Positions 1-8,635 of a DNA stretch of 64,000 nt are shown here, one piece after another. Source of the stretch: an uncultured Sulfitobacter sp. (GTDB lineage Bacteria; Pseudomonadota; Alphaproteobacteria; Rhodobacterales; Rhodobacteraceae); the NCBI RefSeq assembly GCF_947499945.1, contig NZ_CANMQD010000008.1, forward strand, positions 1 to 64,000, read 5' to 3'. Below the pieces are notes generated by a model, which was given only the letters and a program-made list of their open reading frames with translations, made no database searches and had not been told where the DNA came from. The first letter of the stretch is position 1, and each line of letters starts with the position of its first letter. The position numbers were made by a program, and so were the translations under genes.

Positions 1-2975
1 TCGCTCAGGTCTACATCGGTGAAGGTGATTGTACCGCTGGCCGTGGTCGCACCCATCGCCTGCTCGGTGGCCGTGTCAGAGGTCGCACCTGTGATCTCGG
101 GCGCGTCATTGGTGCCCTCGATGGTGATGGTGATGTCTTGTGTGGTGACAGTGTTGCCATCGTCGATGGTCACGGTGAACACCTGCACGATGCTCTCGGT
201 CACTGCGAGGGCGTCAACCGCCGCCATATCGGTCGCGTTCAGCCCGCCAAAGGTCCAGCTGATTTCCCCCGGGCCAGACGAGCCAGCGGTCAGGAAACCA
301 AGCGGGTCGCCCAGGGTCGCGCCAGTGCCGTCTTTCACCGTCGAGAGCACCCCGATGGTGTGTGTGTCGGTGGCATCATCGTCAGTAAAGTCGAACGTAC
401 CGGTGGTGCCAAAGCCTACGGGGTTATTCTCTGCCGCGGCATCCAAGGGCTGGTCCGCGCGCTCCTCCAGCGTTTTGGCCAGCTCCAGCTGGTCTGTGTC
501 TACGACAGGGGCGTCGTTCACATCCGTCAGGTTAACGGTGTAGGTAAATTCTGTGGTGTTGCCCGCATCATCCGTGGCGATCAGGTTGACTGCGATGGCG
601 GGGCCGTTTTCCTCAAGATCCAAGTATGCCGCGTCGGCAATCTCAAGCGTATTGCCATTGATGGCAAAGGCACCGCCGGGGTTGCCCTCGGAAGCGAAAG
701 TATAGACCACCCCATCGGTGTTGTCGAAAGTCGCAAGTGTAGTGTCGTCGAGCGTTGTCTGCGGCAGACCGTCGGGGTTTTCGGCAAGGGTTTGTGCGCC
801 TGTGCCATTCACTGGGTTCAGCATATCAAGGGATGTGGCCGTGGTGCGGCCGTTGTCTGCGTCCATCGTGTTGCCAAAGACATCCTTGGCGCCGGAGATA
901 GTGGCCGTAATATCAGTTAGATCGTTGCCATTGTCGGCCACGCTATAGGTCACGTTGAGCGTGTTGCCGGACCATGCGCGGGTTGTTTCCGTCAGATCGG
1001 TTGTGTTCAGTGCGACAGTAACGGCAGACGGAGTCGTGGTGTCCATCAGCTCGGAGAAGGTGATTGCGAGCACAACACTTGTATCCGCATCAGAGATCAC
1101 GTCGTCCGCGCCGTCTTCGCCCGTGATGGTCAGCGTGTCGATCGTGGGCTTGCCCACTTCGAGCGCATAGCTGTTGGCGGTGGCCGAGGCGGTGTTGCCG
1201 TCGGTATCCGTCACGGCAAGCGATGCGGTCAATGCGCCATCGCCCAGATCGGCCTTTTCGGCTGCGCTGAGCGTGACATTGCCATTGTCCGTGACAGATG
1301 CGGCCAGTGTGACCGAGCTGCCATCATCGGAGCTGATTGTCAGCGTGCCGGTGGCATCGTCGTCCAGACCCACAACGGAGACGACAATATCCTCGTTCTC
1401 GTTATAGGTCAGATCGGCATTGCCGCCTGTGAAGCTGACGGCCAGATCGCCGCCCAGATCTGCGGTGGTGTCGATGTCATCGGTCGAGGCGACTGTCACA
1501 GTCGCAAGTGCATTGCCGCCCGCGTCCTGACCGCCTGTGACCATGACCTGAATGTTGTCCAGCTCTGCATCGCTGTCGGCATCGACAGTGTATTGTACGG
1601 TAAAGGTGGTGGCCGTGGCCCAGCCGGCACTCTCGGGCAACTCGGAGAGCGTGGTGCCCGCAGGGGAGACCAGCGTCACAGTCGGCTCAAGGCCCTCGCC
1701 TTGGTTCATGTCCTCGCTAAAGGTCACGGTCAGCGTGACGGTGTTTTCGTCGTCGGCGTCCGTAATCACCGCATCACTAAACGAAACGGAAGAGACTGTT
1801 GGTGCGGTGCTATCCAGCGATGCAGCTGTCGCACCGAGGGCAAAAGTATCGCCCTGTGCATCGACGAAATTGATTGAACCACTTGCGGGGGCTCCGATAA
1901 TTTCGGATACACCGCCCCCCAGATCGACAGACCAAGTGGCGGGGGTGCTGGGAAGCGCGGCAGGCGTGAAGGTAAAATCACCCGCCGTCAGATTCTGGTT
2001 CAGCGTGATGGTGTCGCCATCGCTCATGCCCCAAAAAACAGTGCCCAATCCGCCGCTGATGTAGGAGTCTGTATTGGATGTGCCGTTGATCCACGTAGCG
2101 GCACCGGTGCCAAAGCCGCCATATGTGCCCCCACCAATGACCAGACCGGTCATGTCAAGATTTGTGACACCGTCCGCTGGACCAGTGTAGTTTGGCGCCC
2201 CGGCTGTCGGGTTCACATAGACCGCAGGCCAGGTGTCATTGCTGGAAGTGGCGTCTCCCACTGTCAGCCCGTCGAAATCAAGCCCTGCCAGATCATTATA
2301 GCCTTGGATGAATACAAAGGTGCTATCGAACGTGCCTGTGACGGAGGTACTTTCAAATGTGATCGAACCCGATGCATTTTCGACAACATCGCCCGAGCCT
2401 GAATCGATATCTTCATAGCCTGCGATCTGGATGGCGTGGTCGGCCACGGTGCCCGTGCCCACAACGGTCACATCCTTAAAATCAACATTGCCGTTGAACT
2501 GGAACAGGGAGATTTCGCCGCTGCCACCGCCGCCGGTTGTGCCGTTGCCTGTTGTGTCCACACCGTCAAAATTGACCGACAGGAACGCGCCGCCGCCGTT
2601 GACCGAGATGCCTGCACTCCCAAAGCCTTCGGCCTCTACGTTTTGGATGTTCAGCACAACCGTCTGGGTGTCGGCATAATCGCCATCATAGCGGATGCCA
2701 TGGGGGCGGCCCGTGCTCTCGGCCTTGTCGAAATCGATGCCGTCGATCGTCATCGTGGCGCCATCAGGCAGCTCGTTGATCAGGATCGACCCCGTTTTAA
2801 CCACACCGCCGTCGGACTGGAGCGTGATGCCCGCGCTTACTGTCAAATCTTCCGTGTAGGTACCTGCCGAAACAGTGACGATATCGCCCGCGCTCGCAGC
2901 GTTGATGGCAGCCTGGATCGTGTTGAAGGTGGTTGCTGTTTCGATGGCGGTTGGGTCAACGGTGAAAGTAGGCAT
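1..2975 (-). CDS. Large Ig-like/cadherin-like surface adhesin, 5' part (runs off window start)
   Basis: An open minus-strand frame of 991 codons continues past the window edge, so the C-terminus is missing. The start is the ATG at 2975, preceded by AGGAGC about 10 bases upstream. There is no signal peptide, which fits a type I secretion substrate (inference). The first ~330 residues open with TIQAAINAASAGD and TYTEDLTVSAGITL, typical of right-handed parallel beta-helix (pectate-lyase-like) proteins. They are followed by repeated bacterial Ig-like modules (VTLTVTFSEDM; LAITFSELMDTTTP), a cadherin-like stretch (FAINGNTLEIADAAYLDLEENG) and a VCBS-like unit (ASGTITFTDVDLS). RTX nonapeptides are not seen in the visible part. 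Composition is poor in Lys, Arg and Cys and rich in Asp, Thr and Gly, as in secreted adhesins. The + strand frames here are shadows. Confidence 0.8.
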   Translation of the reverse strand, partial: MPTFTVDPTAIETATTFNTIQAAINAASAGDIVTVSAGTYTEDLTVSAGITLQSDGGVVKTGSILINELPDGATMTIDGIDFDKAESTGRPHGIRYDGDYADTQTVVLNIQNVEAEGFGSAGISVNGGGAFLSVNFDGVDTTGNGTTGGGGSGEISLFQFNGNVDFKDVTVVGTGTVADHAIQIAGYEDIDSGSGDVVENASGSITFESTSVTGTFDSTFVFIQGYNDLAGLDFDGLTVGDATSSNDTWPAVYVNPTAGAPNYTGPADGVTNLDMTGLVIGGGTYGGFGTGAATWINGTSNTDSYISGGLGTVFWGMSDGDTITLNQNLTAGDFTFTPAALPSTPATWSVDLGGGVSEIIGAPASGSINFVDAQGDTFALGATAASLDSTAPTVSSVSFSDAVITDADDENTVTLTVTFSEDMNQGEGLEPTVTLVSPAGTTLSELPESAGWATATTFTVQYTVDADSDAELDNIQVMVTGGQDAGGNALATVTVASTDDIDTTADLGGDLAVSFTGGNADLTYNENEDIVVSVVGLDDDATGTLTISSDDGSSVTLAASVTDNGNVTLSAAEKADLGDGALTASLAVTDTDGNTASATANSYALEVGKPTIDTLTITGEDGADDVISDADTSVVLAITFSELMDTTTPSAVTVALNTTDLTETTRAWSGNTLNVTYSVADNGNDLTDITATISGAKDVFGNTMDADNGRTTATSLDMLNPVNGTGAQTLAENPDGLPQTTLDDTTLATFDNTDGVVYTFASEGNPGGAFAINGNTLEIADAAYLDLEENGPAIAVNLIATDDAGNTTEFTYTVNLTDVNDAPVVDTDQLELAKTLEERADQPLDAAAENNPVGFGTTGTFDFTDDDATDTHTIGVLSTVKDGTGATLGDPLGFLTAGSSGPGEISWTFGGLNATDMAAVDALAVTESIVQVFTVTIDDGNTVTTQDITITIEGTNDAPEITGATSDTATEQAMGATTASGTITFTDVDLS

Positions 2976-3080
2976 ATGAATAAGCTCCTGAGTAAGCGTT
3001 CGGTGGCAATGATTGCCGATATGAGGTTGCGGTGAAGTCCTGTGTCAGACCCGGGCAAAATGCGCCGGTAGAGGGTTAGA

Positions 3081-3108
3081 CATGCGCCAGCCCGCGCGGG
3101 CGCGCATG
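3081..3108. other. Strong inverted repeat in the adhesin leader
   Basis: CATGCGC (3081-3087) pairs perfectly with GCGCATG (3102-3108), and the 12-base palindrome GCCCGCGCGGGC lies between them. It sits about 105-135 bases upstream of the adhesin start codon. No T-run follows on the adhesin strand, so it is not a canonical terminator. A leader structure or protein-binding site is possible. Confidence 0.45.
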
Positions 3109-3704
3109 CACATACAGATCTTCGTGAAAGAATGACCGTTCTGGTCTGGTGTGCGCGAAATCTGCGCGCGTTTTTGAAAAGGGCAAAACAGGAATAGAAG
3201 TCCAAATAGCACTTGGGAAACGGAAAATTCTGATCATCTTTGCCCCCCTGAACGCACTGTCCCGAATAGAGAGAACCAGTAAAAAGACCGCGTTTTTTGA
3301 AAAATTATACGGTCTAAAACTAATGAACTACAGCGTTAACGATTTGTTAAGGATTAACCACTTACGCCTCCGTTAGGTCAACACAAAAACACAGGGAAGC
3401 CGAAATTGAATTTAAATATTTGATTATAAACACTATTTTTAAACTGTATCTATTGTGTCAAAATCAGGCCTATTGGTGTGAAAACCTCTACCAATGCGGG
3501 ATTTTAAATTAATATTCTACTCTAGGTTGATATTGCGCATTAGATTCGAAAAATCCACGACCTGAGTGTTCGGCAATTTGAATTCTAAGCTGTCGTAATG
3601 AATTGTCGAATGGTGCTCTGAAATATGAGTCTACGAGACTATTTATAAATGGGGTTTATTGGCGCAGTTGAACCCGCATAGAACAGTTCATTCCATGTGC
3701 TGCG

Positions 3705-3742
3705 TATAAAACACGCCCGCAGGCGGGAGAGGCCTACGGGCG
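3705..3742 (-). terminator. Rho-independent terminator of the pseI-luxC-like transcript
   Basis: On the minus strand, CGCCCGTAGGC and GCCTGCGGGCG form an 11-bp stem with a single wobble pair (3732-3742 with 3714-3724). The loop is short and a T-rich GTGTTTTATA follows. It lies about 45 bases after the stop of the LuxC-like gene. Confidence 0.8.
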
Positions 3743-3786
3743 CTGTGGTGCAGGTGCTTCTGTTTTCAAGCCGAAGCTTTGCGCAA

Positions 3787-5031
3787 TCAGACCTCGATTG
3801 CCACCAGACGCGAGAACTCTGTCAGCAGGTCCATACCATCCCAGATGTGGCCGAATTGGAGCGCTTGGCCGAAGGGCACGATGCGGTCGATGCGCGCGCC
3901 TGTATCGCGCACCAGTGCCTGCCAGTCGGCCCCGTCGATGCCATGGCTGATGATGGTCTGGCTGCGGATGTCCAGCAGGGGTGCGATGTCGGAGAGCTTC
4001 TCAAGGCGGGCCTCCCAGAACAGACCTTCGCCCACACACAGATCATCATCGGGCGCTTGGGCGCGGGTCATCTGGCCCACGCTGACCACATTGTCGGACA
4101 GGTGGCGTATTTCGGTCAGATCACCCTCAATGGCGGCAATGTGCTGGCTGACCAGCTTGTTGACGAAATTGACGGGTGCGATTTCGGGGGCAAAGCGTTC
4201 GGCGGCGGCGCGCACGGCGGGCCAGAAGCGTGCAGCAGCCGCGGCTGTTTGATCCGCATCGCCCAGCCAGAGCGCCAAGCGCGGCGAGGAACAAGCCATC
4301 TGCCCGAACCAATAGGCGTCATTGGCGAAATCGACACCCAGCTTTGTCAGGGCGTCCGCGTCCAGTGCTGCCACATGTGCGGCATCAAGGGCGGCCAGTG
4401 ACCAGCGGTTGGGAAAGCTCACATCGCGGGCACGCGGGCTCAGCGGCAGGGAGCGGATTTCACGGACAGTTGTATCGCCGCCCCAGATCACCCGCAGATC
4501 GCAAATGTCTGACAGGGCTGCCGTAATCGTCTCGTCATGGGGGTAGCGTACGATCATCAGACGCGCACGCAGGGCGGCATGGGCAGGGTCCTGCAGCAGC
4601 GTGTTCAACACACCCACCAGCAGTTCGATCTGCGGCGAGACGCGGCTGGAGACCCGCACGATATTGCGGTTGCCTGTCAGGATCGCCAGCAGCGCGGAGT
4701 ACAAAAAGATCGTGTCCACATTGCCGGGGGCGAAATGCAGGGCAATGCCGCGCGACATGGGCAGCGTGTTTTCCGGCCGTGTCGCATGATAGCGGGCGGC
4801 CAGATCCTGCAATGCCTTTGGTCGCATCCAATGCGCCAGCGAGATGATTTCGGGGAAAGCGCGTGCGCCTTGTGTCTTCATCAGCAGACGTGAAAACGCC
4901 CCGACAAAGGCCAGAACAGGCGCATTGAACGGCTCCCAATCGGGTGCGGTGCGCAGGGCGGTAATATCACCGCCTTGCGGCACCAGCACCTGAAGGGCTG
5001 CAAACGGATCATGTGTGCCTGCATCAGGCAT
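3787..5031 (-). CDS. LuxC-family acyl-CoA reductase
   Basis: A 414-residue protein of the LuxC fatty acyl-CoA reductase family, which reduces an activated acyl group (acyl-CoA or acyl-enzyme) to an aldehyde with NADPH. I place the start at the ATG at 5031, behind a GGAGG site, because it overlaps the end of pseI by 8 bases and looks translationally coupled. Visible family features are the nucleophile region QMACSSPR and the conserved C-terminal signature RIVPFGQALQF-HIWDGMDLL. A LuxE-type acyl-protein synthetase, the usual partner, is absent from the window. LuxC/LuxE-like genes occur in some nonulosonate and flagellar-glycan loci, so an acyl modification of the glycan is likelier than bioluminescence (inference). 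The transcript ends at the hairpin at 3714-3742. Confidence 0.85.
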   Translation of the reverse strand: MPDAGTHDPFAALQVLVPQGGDITALRTAPDWEPFNAPVLAFVGAFSRLLMKTQGARAFPEIISLAHWMRPKALQDLAARYHATRPENTLPMSRGIALHFAPGNVDTIFLYSALLAILTGNRNIVRVSSRVSPQIELLVGVLNTLLQDPAHAALRARLMIVRYPHDETITAALSDICDLRVIWGGDTTVREIRSLPLSPRARDVSFPNRWSLAALDAAHVAALDADALTKLGVDFANDAYWFGQMACSSPRLALWLGDADQTAAAAARFWPAVRAAAERFAPEIAPVNFVNKLVSQHIAAIEGDLTEIRHLSDNVVSVGQMTRAQAPDDDLCVGEGLFWEARLEKLSDIAPLLDIRSQTIISHGIDGADWQALVRDTGARIDRIVPFGQALQFGHIWDGMDLLTEFSRLVAIEV

Positions 5032-6070
5032 AATGGCCTGCCTCCAGCGGGGTGCCCGCTTCGATATCCTGCGTGGCTGTTTTGCCCAATACATCCTCAT
5101 AGTGGCGCGGGTGCAGACCGTTGGCAGGGCGGATAGAGCGCATGTTCTGCGGTGTGAACACCTCGCCCTTTTTCATTGCACTGGTCACATAAAGCGAGCG
5201 GCGGAAATCACGTGAGCGGACCTCGCCCTTGCTGGGTTCGAACGAGACAACACCCAGCGCGGATTCAGCGTCGCGTACGACGCGCACCATGTCGGCAAAT
5301 TCATCAGGCTCCAGCGAGAAAGCTGAATCTGGCCCACCATCCGCGCGTGCCAGTGTGATATGTTTCTCGATCACTTTGGCACCAAGGGCTGTGGCCACCA
5401 TCGGCAGGGTTGGCCCCATGGTGTGGTCCGACAGGCCGGGGATGACGTTAAAGCGCTCGGCAAACTCCACCATTGTGGCAAGGTTCGCCTCCTCCACTTT
5501 GGCAGGATAGGCGGCGGTGCATTTGAGCAGGCAGATGTCCTCACAGCCGTTTGCACGCAGCGTCTCCAAGGCTTCCTCGATCTCGGCCAGATTGCCCATA
5601 CCCGTAGAAATCAAAACCGGCTTGCCGGTCTGGGCCACCCGCTTGATCAATGGAATATCAACCAGCTCGGAGGAGGCAATTTTATAAAAATCAACGCCGT
5701 GGTCCTCAAGGTAGTCAACAGCAGTGAAGTCAAACGGTGTGGACAAAAACTGCATGCCAAGCTCTTTTGCGCGGTCAAAGATCGGCTTGTGCCACTCCCA
5801 CGGCAGCGATGCCTGCTCGAACAGCGAATACAAAGTCTCGCCTTCCCAGATGGTGCCAGTGACCTGGAATTCGGGGCGGTCGGATTTGATGGTGAGTGTA
5901 TCTGGCGTGTAGGTTTGCAATTTGATCGCGTCTGCACCCGCCTTCGCCGCCACTTCGATGATTTCCAGCGCACGGTTCAGATCATGGTTATGATTTGCGG
6001 ATACTTCGGCAATAATAAAGCACGGGTTGTCGCCGCCGATGTTGATGTCTGAAAAACGAGTAATGGCCAA
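5024..6070 (-). CDS. pseI: NeuB-family nonulosonate synthase, probably pseudaminic acid synthase
   Basis: A 348-residue NeuB/PseI/LegI-family protein. It condenses phosphoenolpyruvate with a 6-carbon amino sugar to form a 9-carbon nonulosonic acid in the cytoplasm. The N-terminal TIM barrel opens with CFIIAEVSANHNHDL and contains AGADAIKLQTYTPDT, FLSTPFD, ISTGMGNLAEIEE and GLSDHTMG. The C-terminal antifreeze-like (SAF) domain starts at about residue 285 (RSLYVTSAMKKGEVFT). Pseudaminic rather than sialic or legionaminic specificity is inferred from the divergent pseB-pseG-pseC genes next door. The downstream LuxC-like gene overlaps the end of this one by 8 bases. Specificity within the family cannot be read from sequence by eye. 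Confidence 0.87.
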   Translation of the reverse strand: MAITRFSDINIGGDNPCFIIAEVSANHNHDLNRALEIIEVAAKAGADAIKLQTYTPDTLTIKSDRPEFQVTGTIWEGETLYSLFEQASLPWEWHKPIFDRAKELGMQFLSTPFDFTAVDYLEDHGVDFYKIASSELVDIPLIKRVAQTGKPVLISTGMGNLAEIEEALETLRANGCEDICLLKCTAAYPAKVEEANLATMVEFAERFNVIPGLSDHTMGPTLPMVATALGAKVIEKHITLARADGGPDSAFSLEPDEFADMVRVVRDAESALGVVSFEPSKGEVRSRDFRRSLYVTSAMKKGEVFTPQNMRSIRPANGLHPRHYEDVLGKTATQDIEAGTPLEAGHYA

Positions 6071-6392
6071 TGGACTAACCTCTATAAAGCTGCATGAAAT
6101 GTTGATGACGTTTTAACAAGGCTGCGCAAAGGTGAACAGCCCCAAAGACAGAAGGCCAGAAATGCTGGCAAGCACTTCAAGCAAGGGTTAATATGCTTGA
6201 CACCTTGATCGGATAACATTTTAAGCCGATCACATATGGGGCATTAAAAGTGTGCCTGCATGACACTGTTTCGGCCATAAAGGTCAGGTGTGATGGCAGT
6301 GTTTGCAGAAAGATGATCCCCTCATATTTTCATCTGACACATACAGGCCGTGTTTGGCTCGTGTGTGTTTGTATTTGTAAGGAAAGATATCC
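6071..6392. promoter_or_regulatory. Divergent intergenic region between pseI and pseB
   Basis: These 322 bases separate two divergent operons, so both promoters should lie here. TTGACA occurs at 6197-6202 on the + strand but lacks a good -10 hexamer at 16-18 bases, so I do not call a precise promoter. pseB has a good AAGGAAA ribosome site just before its ATG. Confidence 0.5.
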
Positions 6393-7439
6393 ATGAGCCG
6401 TATTTTGAATGAATTTGATCAAAACCTGGTCGATCTAACTGGTAAAAGTATTTTGATTACTGGTGGCACCGGCTCGTTTGGCCAGAAATTTGTGCGCACA
6501 ATTATCAACACATGGGACGTCAAGCGTCTGGTTGTGTTGTCACGTGACGAGCTTAAGCAGTACGAGATGGCTCATGACATGCGTCAGGAAATGAGCCCAG
6601 AGAATTTTGCCAAACTGCGCTTCTTTATCGGTGATGTCCGTGACGGGCCACGTGTTCACATGGCAATGCGCGGCATTGATTTTGTGGTCCACGCTGCTGC
6701 TCTCAAGCACGTACCGATTGCCGAATACAACCCGATGGAATGTATCAAGACAAACCTGCTGGGTGCCGAGAACATCATCGAAGCATCCATTGCGAACAAT
6801 GTTGAAAAAGTGATCGCGCTGTCCACAGACAAAGCGTGTAACCCGATCAACCTGTATGGCGCGACCAAGCTGGCCTCGGACAAATCCTTTGTTGCGGCCA
6901 ATAACCTGGTGGGCGAAGGCAAGACACGCTTCTCCGTTGTGCGCTATGGCAACGTCGTAGGCTCGCGCGGGTCGGTTGTGCCTTTCTTCCGCAACATCGC
7001 AGAGAACGGCAAAGAGATCCCGATCACGGATGCACGCATGACGCGCTTCTGGATCACGCTGCAGCAGGGTGTGAACTTTGTTCTGTCCAACTTCGAGATG
7101 ATGCAGGGTGGCGAAGTCTTTGTGCCAAAGATTCCGTCAACGAAGATCACCGATCTGGCCACAGTCATTGCACCCCAGCTGCCAACCCGTGAAATCGGTA
7201 TTCGTCCCGGCGAGAAGCTGCACGAGATGATGATCTCCGAAGATGATGCTTATGTCACTGTTGATCTGGGTGACCGCTATGCGATCGAGCCTGCCTTTGC
7301 GGAATATCCCCGCAAGACACTGGCCGAGGTCTACAATGCGACACCTGTCGAAGACCGTTTCTCGTATTCTTCGGGCACCAATGACTGGTGGCTGGACAAT
7401 GAAGAAATGGCCAAGATGCTCAACGTAGCAGGCGTCTGA
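6393..7439 (+). CDS. pseB: UDP-GlcNAc 4,6-dehydratase (inverting)
   Basis: A 348-residue extended SDR of the PseB/FlaA1/CapD type. It converts UDP-GlcNAc to UDP-2-acetamido-2,6-dideoxy-L-arabino-hexos-4-ulose, the first step to pseudaminic acid. The Rossmann motif is ITGGTGSFGQ (about residues 23-32). Family motifs are VVLSRDELKQYEM, FFIGDVRD, HAAALKHVP, STDKACNPINLYGATK with the SDR Lys, and VRYGNVVGSRGSVVPFF. Length is usual for the family. The ATG is preceded by AAGGAAA. pseG starts 10 bases downstream, so the genes are probably cotranscribed. Confidence 0.93.
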   Translation: MSRILNEFDQNLVDLTGKSILITGGTGSFGQKFVRTIINTWDVKRLVVLSRDELKQYEMAHDMRQEMSPENFAKLRFFIGDVRDGPRVHMAMRGIDFVVHAAALKHVPIAEYNPMECIKTNLLGAENIIEASIANNVEKVIALSTDKACNPINLYGATKLASDKSFVAANNLVGEGKTRFSVVRYGNVVGSRGSVVPFFRNIAENGKEIPITDARMTRFWITLQQGVNFVLSNFEMMQGGEVFVPKIPSTKITDLATVIAPQLPTREIGIRPGEKLHEMMISEDDAYVTVDLGDRYAIEPAFAEYPRKTLAEVYNATPVEDRFSYSSGTNDWWLDNEEMAKMLNVAGV

Positions 7440-7449
7440 TACGCATAAG

Positions 7450-8631
7450 ATGGTTGCCGCACCCCGACAGGTCGTCTTTCGCACTGATGCCGGCCAAAGG
7501 ATTGGCACCGGACATGTGATGCGTTGCCTGTCGATTGCGGACCGTCTGGTCGCGGTGGCAGCCCAAAGCAACGAGACCTTGCAGGTGCACTTTATCTGCA
7601 AGGCTCATGTCGGCCATATGGCTGACCAAATCGCAGCGCGGGGCCATGCGTGCACACTTTTGCCGGTTACGCCCGAATGGGCAGGTGATGGATATCTGGC
7701 ATGGCTTGGCGGACCGGTGGATGCCGATGCCAAGCTGACCTGTGAGGCAATTGCAAAAGCGGGCGGTGCTGATTTGCTGGTCGTAGATCACTATGCGCTG
7801 GATGCGACATGGCAGCGGCTCATCCGCAGCGCTGTAGCGCATATTGCAGTGATCGATGATCTGCCAAAACGTGCCCACGACTGTGACATTCTCATTGACC
7901 AGAACATTGGTCATACGGCTGATCTTTATGACGGGCGTGTACCGGAGGGTGTCCCTGTCCTGGCGGGTGCGAATTTTGCGCCAGTCCGCGGTGCGTTTGC
8001 AGAATTGCGCACCGCCTCTTTGGCACGGCGTGCCGAAGTTGATATTCCACAGGTTCTTCTGGTGTCTTTGGGGGGGGCTGATCCTGATGATGTAACATCG
8101 GCTGTCTTGCGAGCGTTGCGTGCGCCGCTGATGTTCAAGGAGGTGCATGTGGTGCTCTCGGGCATCGCGCGACACCTTGATGCAGTACGCTCCGAGGTGG
8201 CACACCACGACAATGTCACGCTGCACATAGACACAAGAGACATGCCCGCGCTGATGGCACAGGCCGACCTGTCGATCGGTGCGGCAGGTGTGACGGCGAT
8301 TGAGCGCTGTGTGCTGGGCTTGCCTACGCTAATGGTGGTGGTGGCAGATAACCAGATCGAGACAGCAAACCGCATGGCCGGACTGGGCGCTGTGCAATTG
8401 CTGGGAAATACGGCGCAGATCACAGCAGACAGTGTATATGATGCGCTATGCGCGTTTATGTCCCATACGCCTCAAGACGGCGTTAAGGGAGGGGGCACAA
8501 GCCCTTTACGCGCCATGAGCAGTGCTGCCGCCACGCTGTGTGACGGTCAGGGGCTGGACCGCATTGCCCCTGCATTACTTGAAATTATGTCCTCTGACAG
8601 GGACGCCCAAAAGACATTTGAACAGGAGTAA
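7450..8631 (+). CDS. pseG: UDP-2,4-diacetamido-2,4,6-trideoxy-beta-L-altropyranose hydrolase
   Basis: A 393-residue PseG-type glycosyltransferase-fold hydrolase (MurG-like GT-B fold). It releases UDP from the pseudaminic acid precursor before condensation by PseI. The N-terminal signature RTDAGQRIGTGHVMRCLSIA is diagnostic. Further motifs are VVDHYALDATWQ, VIDDLPKRAHDCD-LIDQN, LVSLGGADPDDVT and the C-terminal donor-site region IGAAGVTAIERCVLGLPTLM. It is a little longer than common homologues because of an insertion near 330-365. A run of eight G residues (8070-8077) lies in the LGGADP codons. It is followed by pseC with a 4-base gap. Confidence 0.92.
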   Translation: MVAAPRQVVFRTDAGQRIGTGHVMRCLSIADRLVAVAAQSNETLQVHFICKAHVGHMADQIAARGHACTLLPVTPEWAGDGYLAWLGGPVDADAKLTCEAIAKAGGADLLVVDHYALDATWQRLIRSAVAHIAVIDDLPKRAHDCDILIDQNIGHTADLYDGRVPEGVPVLAGANFAPVRGAFAELRTASLARRAEVDIPQVLLVSLGGADPDDVTSAVLRALRAPLMFKEVHVVLSGIARHLDAVRSEVAHHDNVTLHIDTRDMPALMAQADLSIGAAGVTAIERCVLGLPTLMVVVADNQIETANRMAGLGAVQLLGNTAQITADSVYDALCAFMSHTPQDGVKGGGTSPLRAMSSAAATLCDGQGLDRIAPALLEIMSSDRDAQKTFEQE

Positions 8632-8635
8632 TCCC

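Larger units (their letters stand above)
2976..3786. other. 811-bp non-coding region between the adhesin and the LuxC-like gene
   Basis: No convincing gene on either strand. The part nearest the adhesin start is GC-rich and contains a strong inverted repeat (3081-3108). From about 3290 to 3660 the sequence is strikingly AT-rich. The far end holds the terminator of the LuxC-like gene. The promoter of the adhesin must lie here, but I see no clear -35/-10 pair. Confidence 0.6.

Noticed and set aside
19-2679. Several + strand open frames across the first 2.7 kb
   Set aside because: They are shadows of the continuous minus-strand adhesin frame, which has a proper start, ribosome site and recognisable Ig-like domains.
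3787-5031. Bioluminescence (lux) operon
   Set aside because: Only a LuxC-like reductase is present; no luciferase, LuxD or LuxE genes, and the context is nonulosonate synthesis.
6197-6225. TTGACA with a downstream AT-rich stretch as the pseB promoter
   Set aside because: No acceptable -10 hexamer at 16-18 bases, so the exact promoter is not called.
8522-8635. Upstream extension of pseC
   Set aside because: It lies entirely within pseG in another frame; the ATG at 8636 has a strong ribosome site and matches the family N-terminus.
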